Origin: an uncultured Clostridium sp.
GTDB lineage: Bacteria; Bacillota; Clostridia; TANB77; CAG-508
Assembly: GCA_905213875.1 (NCBI GenBank)
Contig: CAJMJN010000010.1
Span: 1-44,430, forward strand
DNA length: 44,430 bases
Direction: 5' to 3'
Of the stretch, positions 41,753 to 44,430 are shown one piece after another. Below the pieces are notes generated by a model. It saw only the letters and a list, made by a program, of their open reading frames with translations. It searched no databases and was not told the DNA's origin. Made by a program: the position numbers and the translations under genes. Within the stretch, counting starts at the first letter, position 1. Each line of letters starts with the position of its first letter.

Positions 41753-42768
41753 GTTTTAAAAGTTTTTTGAAAGATAGAATTACATATATTATATTAATTT
41801 TATTTGCAAGTATAACCTCTCAAATATTGCTATTGCCATCAGAAATAGCAATATTTGTTAGAATCTATGTTGGACTAGCTCCTATTATATTATTTTTAAT
41901 ATACTTTTTTATAGAATACTATAAAAAGAAAAATTACTATAACAATTTAAAAGAAAGTATGATGGAATTAAGTGAAAAATATCTAATTGCAGAAATAACA
42001 GGAAATCCTGGTTTTGAAGAGGGAAAAATCTTGAAAGAGATAGTACAAGAAACAGGAAAGTCAATGTTGGAGAATGTAGATAAATATAAATATTTGCAAG
42101 AAGATTATAAAGAGTATATAGAACTATGGATACATGAAATAAAATTACCAATAGCAGCAGGAAAGATGATAATAGAAAACAATAAGTCAGAAGTAACAGA
42201 AAGTATCAATGAGGAATTAGACAAAATAGAAAACTATATTGAACAAGCTCTTTTTTATGCTAGAAGTAATACAGTCGAAAAAGATTATTACATAAAGAAA
42301 GTGAATTTAAAAGAAATTGTAAATTCTTCTATTATAAAAAATAAAAGAAATCTTATTCAAAATAAAATAAACATAGATGCACATGATATAAATACAATTG
42401 TTTATACGGATCATAAATGGTGTATGTTTATTTTAAGTCAAATTATACAAAATGCAGTAAAATACAGTAAGGAAGATAGTAAGAAAATTGAAATTTATTC
42501 AGAAATTAAAAAAGAGAATACGATTTTATACATAAAAGACAATGGAATTGGAATTAGAAAAGGAGAAATTACTAGAGTATTTGAAAAAGGATTTACTGGA
42601 GAAAATGGAAGAAAAAGAGGACAAAAAGCTACAGGAATTGGATTATATTTGTGTAAGAAATTATGTAATAAACTAGGATTAGGCTTAGAGCTAAATTCGG
42701 AAAAAGATGTTGGAACAGAAGTGAAGATTGTATTTCCTAAAAGTAGTTTTATAAGCGAAACATTTTGA
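41749..42768 (+). CDS. BceS-like intramembrane-sensing histidine kinase
   Basis: 339 residues. Two membrane helices (about 12-29 and 34-56) with almost no extracellular loop, the mark of intramembrane-sensing kinases that rely on a BceAB-type transporter. Phosphoacceptor H129 in LWIHEIKLPI, N box SQIIQNAVKYS, G boxes DNGIGIRKGE and ATGIGLYLCKKL. No BceAB ABC-transporter genes are next to it, unlike classic loci; the partner may be elsewhere or absent. Confidence 0.88.
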   Translation: MSFKSFLKDRITYIILILFASITSQILLLPSEIAIFVRIYVGLAPIILFLIYFFIEYYKKKNYYNNLKESMMELSEKYLIAEITGNPGFEEGKILKEIVQETGKSMLENVDKYKYLQEDYKEYIELWIHEIKLPIAAGKMIIENNKSEVTESINEELDKIENYIEQALFYARSNTVEKDYYIKKVNLKEIVNSSIIKNKRNLIQNKINIDAHDINTIVYTDHKWCMFILSQIIQNAVKYSKEDSKKIEIYSEIKKENTILYIKDNGIGIRKGEITRVFEKGFTGENGRKRGQKATGIGLYLCKKLCNKLGLGLELNSEKDVGTEVKIVFPKSSFISETF

Positions 42769-42780
42769 TTATATCAAAAG

Positions 42781-42807
42781 GAGAGTTCAAATTTGAACTC
42801 TCTAATT
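42781..42807. terminator. Bidirectional terminator between convergent genes
   Basis: A 22-bp perfect palindrome at 42781-42802 (GAGAGTTCAA then ATTTGAACTCTC) lies between the converging kinase and peptidase genes, with T-rich sequence on the plus side and A-rich on the other, so it can end transcription from both. Confidence 0.8.
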
Positions 42808-43569
42808 TTAATATTCTTCAATATATAATGCTTTGGCTAAATAAGGCGTTATTTCATTAATATTATACCAACCAGAACTTTTGCTATTATTTTCTAATCC
42901 ATTAGGGTTAGAAACATAAACCATATTGTTACCATCAGTAGCAAGTAATGCCATATAATGAGAGGCAGTAGTCCACCTGTTGTCAGTCGGTTTATTCCAT
43001 ACACAAATAATAATAGGGCGGTCAGTTTTTAAATGATTTATTATACTTTTATTTGATAAATGAGTAGAATCATAATAAAAGTCTGAATTATCAATTCCAT
43101 AAACAGAAGATAATTCTTTAGACAGATTATCATAATTTAATACTGGATAATATTTTTGCCTAAGATCTTCTGGAGTATAATTTTTATTGTAACCACTTAA
43201 AATAATTGACATTACAGTTATTCCACATCCGTTTTCAGCCATAGTACCATTCCAATATTCCGAATTAGACCAAGAAGAATTACCATTTTGTTTATATTCG
43301 ATATATGTTCTTTTATTTTTCTCTTTCGTTGTAAATGTTGTAAAGTATCCATCTTTATTATTAATCTTTTCTTGGCCTATTCCAGAATAATTTTTATTGG
43401 TATCTTGTTTTATAATTTTATAGTTTGAATTATTAATACTATTAGGTAATAATGATTGGTTTATATTTGTATTAACAGTATATCTATTAATACAATATAC
43501 TGCTGAAATTATAAATAGTATAAAAAATAATATTTTTTGTATGTTTAATTTTTTCTTTTTTTGTTTCAT
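42808..43569 (-). CDS. Secreted C39-like cysteine peptidase
   Basis: 253 residues. A basic N-terminus and membrane anchor or signal (about 11-26) are followed by a C39_2-type papain-like domain: Cys115 in MAENGCGITVMSIIL, His204 in TASHYMALLA and Asn221 in YVSNPNG form a plausible catalytic set. It is exposed outside the membrane; the target could be a peptide or cell-wall protein. An upstream Met (43605) is in frame, but the SD AAGGAGGAG is 7 bases before ATG 43569. It diverges from the response-regulator gene at 43724, sharing an intergenic region with regulatory repeats. Confidence 0.8.
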   Translation of the reverse strand: MKQKKKKLNIQKILFFILFIISAVYCINRYTVNTNINQSLLPNSINNSNYKIIKQDTNKNYSGIGQEKINNKDGYFTTFTTKEKNKRTYIEYKQNGNSSWSNSEYWNGTMAENGCGITVMSIILSGYNKNYTPEDLRQKYYPVLNYDNLSKELSSVYGIDNSDFYYDSTHLSNKSIINHLKTDRPIIICVWNKPTDNRWTTASHYMALLATDGNNMVYVSNPNGLENNSKSSGWYNINEITPYLAKALYIEEY

Positions 43570-43634
43570 TTTTTCTCCTCCTTGTAACTTGTCTTTATTA
43601 TACAAGAATAAAGAAAAATAAGTTTTAAAAAATA

Positions 43635-43660
43635 CTTAAATAAATCTTAACTTTTTCTTA
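43635..43660. promoter_or_regulatory. Three CTTA repeats with 11-bp period between divergent genes
   Basis: CTTA starts at 43635, 43646 and 43657, exactly 11 bases apart, in the gap between the C39-like peptidase (minus) and the second response regulator (plus). Such spacing is typical for OmpR-family binding. Candidate -10 boxes are TATAAT at 43700-43705 (plus, with a TG extension) and, on the minus strand, TATAAT near 43597-43602. Confidence 0.5.
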
Positions 43661-43723
43661 CGAAATGAAGAAACAGATGAAAAAAAGCAAAATATATGTT
43701 ATAATTCAAGGGAAAGAAGGATT

Positions 43724-44410
43724 ATGATGAATGTTTTGATATTAGATGATGAAAAAGAAATTGCAGATTTAGTAGAAGTTTATTTGAAAAATGAAAATTA
43801 TAATATATATAAATTTTACGATTCAGATGAAGCAATAAAATGTATAGATACAGTTAAATTAGATTGTGCAATATTAGATGTAATGATAAAAGGGAAAAAT
43901 GGATTTGAAATATGTCAATATATTAGAAATAAAAAACTAAACTTTCCAATTATAATGCTAACAGCAAAAATTGAAAATCAAGATAAAATTACAGGACTAA
44001 CATTAGGTGCAGATGACTACATCACAAAACCATTTAATTCTCTCGAATTAGTTGCCAGAGTCAAATCAGCAATAAGAAGATATAAACAATACAACAATTA
44101 TAAAACTGATGAAGAAAAGATATATATTGATGGTTTGGAAATATGCAAAGAACAGCATAAATGTTTATTGTATGATAAAGAAATCGATTTAACTCCAATA
44201 GAATTTGATATTTTACTTTATCTTGCAAGTAAAAAAGGAGAGGTCGTTAGTTCAGAAGAACTATTTGAAAAAGTATGGAAAGAAAAATATTTAGATAATA
44301 ATAATACTGTAATGGTACATATTAGAAGGATTAGAGAAAAATTAAAAGAAGATACCAAAAATCCTAAATATATAAAAACAGTATGGGGAGTCGGTTATAA
44401 AATTGAATGA
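43724..44410 (+). CDS. OmpR/VanR-type response regulator
   Basis: 228 residues. Receiver domain with D8/D9, phosphorylation site D52 (CAILDVMIKG) and K102 (ITKPF); winged helix with DLTPIEFDILLYLASKKGEV and an end of VWGVGYKIE. A second ATG at 43727 is equally possible and has the better distance to AAGGA. A kinase gene probably follows at once, beyond the window. It may regulate itself and the divergent peptidase through the CTTA repeats. Confidence 0.88.
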   Translation: MMNVLILDDEKEIADLVEVYLKNENYNIYKFYDSDEAIKCIDTVKLDCAILDVMIKGKNGFEICQYIRNKKLNFPIIMLTAKIENQDKITGLTLGADDYITKPFNSLELVARVKSAIRRYKQYNNYKTDEEKIYIDGLEICKEQHKCLLYDKEIDLTPIEFDILLYLASKKGEVVSSEELFEKVWKEKYLDNNNTVMVHIRRIREKLKEDTKNPKYIKTVWGVGYKIE

Positions 44411-44430
44411 TTACAGAGAAATAACTAAAT
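44403..44430 (+). CDS. Possible start of the partner histidine kinase (partial)
   Basis: From TTG 44403, overlapping the end of the response-regulator gene by 8 bases, a frame reads (M)NDYREITK and stays open to the window edge. The overlapping ATG at 44407 stops after five codons. A kinase here would be usual, but nine codons cannot show it. Confidence 0.25.

Overview
The window is very AT-rich and its genes use SD sequences of the AGGAGG/GGAGG type, which points to a low-GC member of the Bacillota. The order era, yqzL, recO, a long-form hpf and an alpha/beta-type small acid-soluble spore protein (SASP) gene suggests a (possibly formerly) spore-forming Clostridia-like bacterium. No species can be named from the sequence alone.

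Layout. (1) 1-7743 is chromosomal backbone: a possible structured RNA, a TVP38/TMEM64 membrane protein, the 23S rRNA methyltransferase rlmD, an unknown protein with a CxxC pair, a PHP-domain hydrolase, era, yqzL, a recO interrupted by one extra base, hpf, and a SASP gene on the minus strand that lacks its N-terminal part. (2) From about 7715 to at least 38 kb the window holds an integrative and conjugative element (ICE) of the Tn1549/CTn type: a replication-initiator-like protein, a RinA/ArpU-like regulator, a 1998-residue ArdC/methylase/helicase protein, a ParB-like protein, MobC, relaxase, VirD4/TraG coupling protein, a VirB2-like pilin candidate, a VirB6/TrbL-like protein, PrgI, a VirB4 split in two genes, an M23 peptidase, an MT-A70 methyltransferase, a CpaE/MinD-like protein with a degenerate P-loop, a sortase, and a thioester/SpaA-repeat LPxTG adhesin. 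No integrase is seen, so the right end lies outside the window or is not recognisable. (3) 38.4-44.4 kb is a sensing region: an HTH protein fused through membrane helices to an extracytoplasmic BNR-repeat domain, a YxeA-like protein, a BceRS-like two-component system without its ABC transporter, a C39-like cysteine peptidase, and a second OmpR-family response regulator running off the window. Whether this part is ICE cargo or host DNA is not resolved.

How the parts may work together. The relaxase/MobC pair would nick a candidate oriT at about 18.80-18.87 kb, the VirD4 protein would hand the DNA to the VirB-like channel, and the sortase-anchored adhesin would hold donor and recipient cells together. 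Two sequence signals cut across the ICE and are not explained by its genes. The first is a 33-bp promoter-like element, GGGTTCGCC-N17-GTATAAT, present three times with identical spacing, upstream of the giant helicase gene, a 99-residue gene and a secreted-protein gene. The second is a GC-richer perfect palindrome, GATTCCCTAATTAGGGAATC, present once inside the parB-like gene and once in front of the PrgI/VirB4 operon; it is a candidate parS site or operator. Other notable points are likely non-AUG starts (ATA, ATT) on mobC and the next-but-one gene, an in-frame TAG before a HIRAN domain, and the apparent insertion of the ICE in a spore-protein gene.
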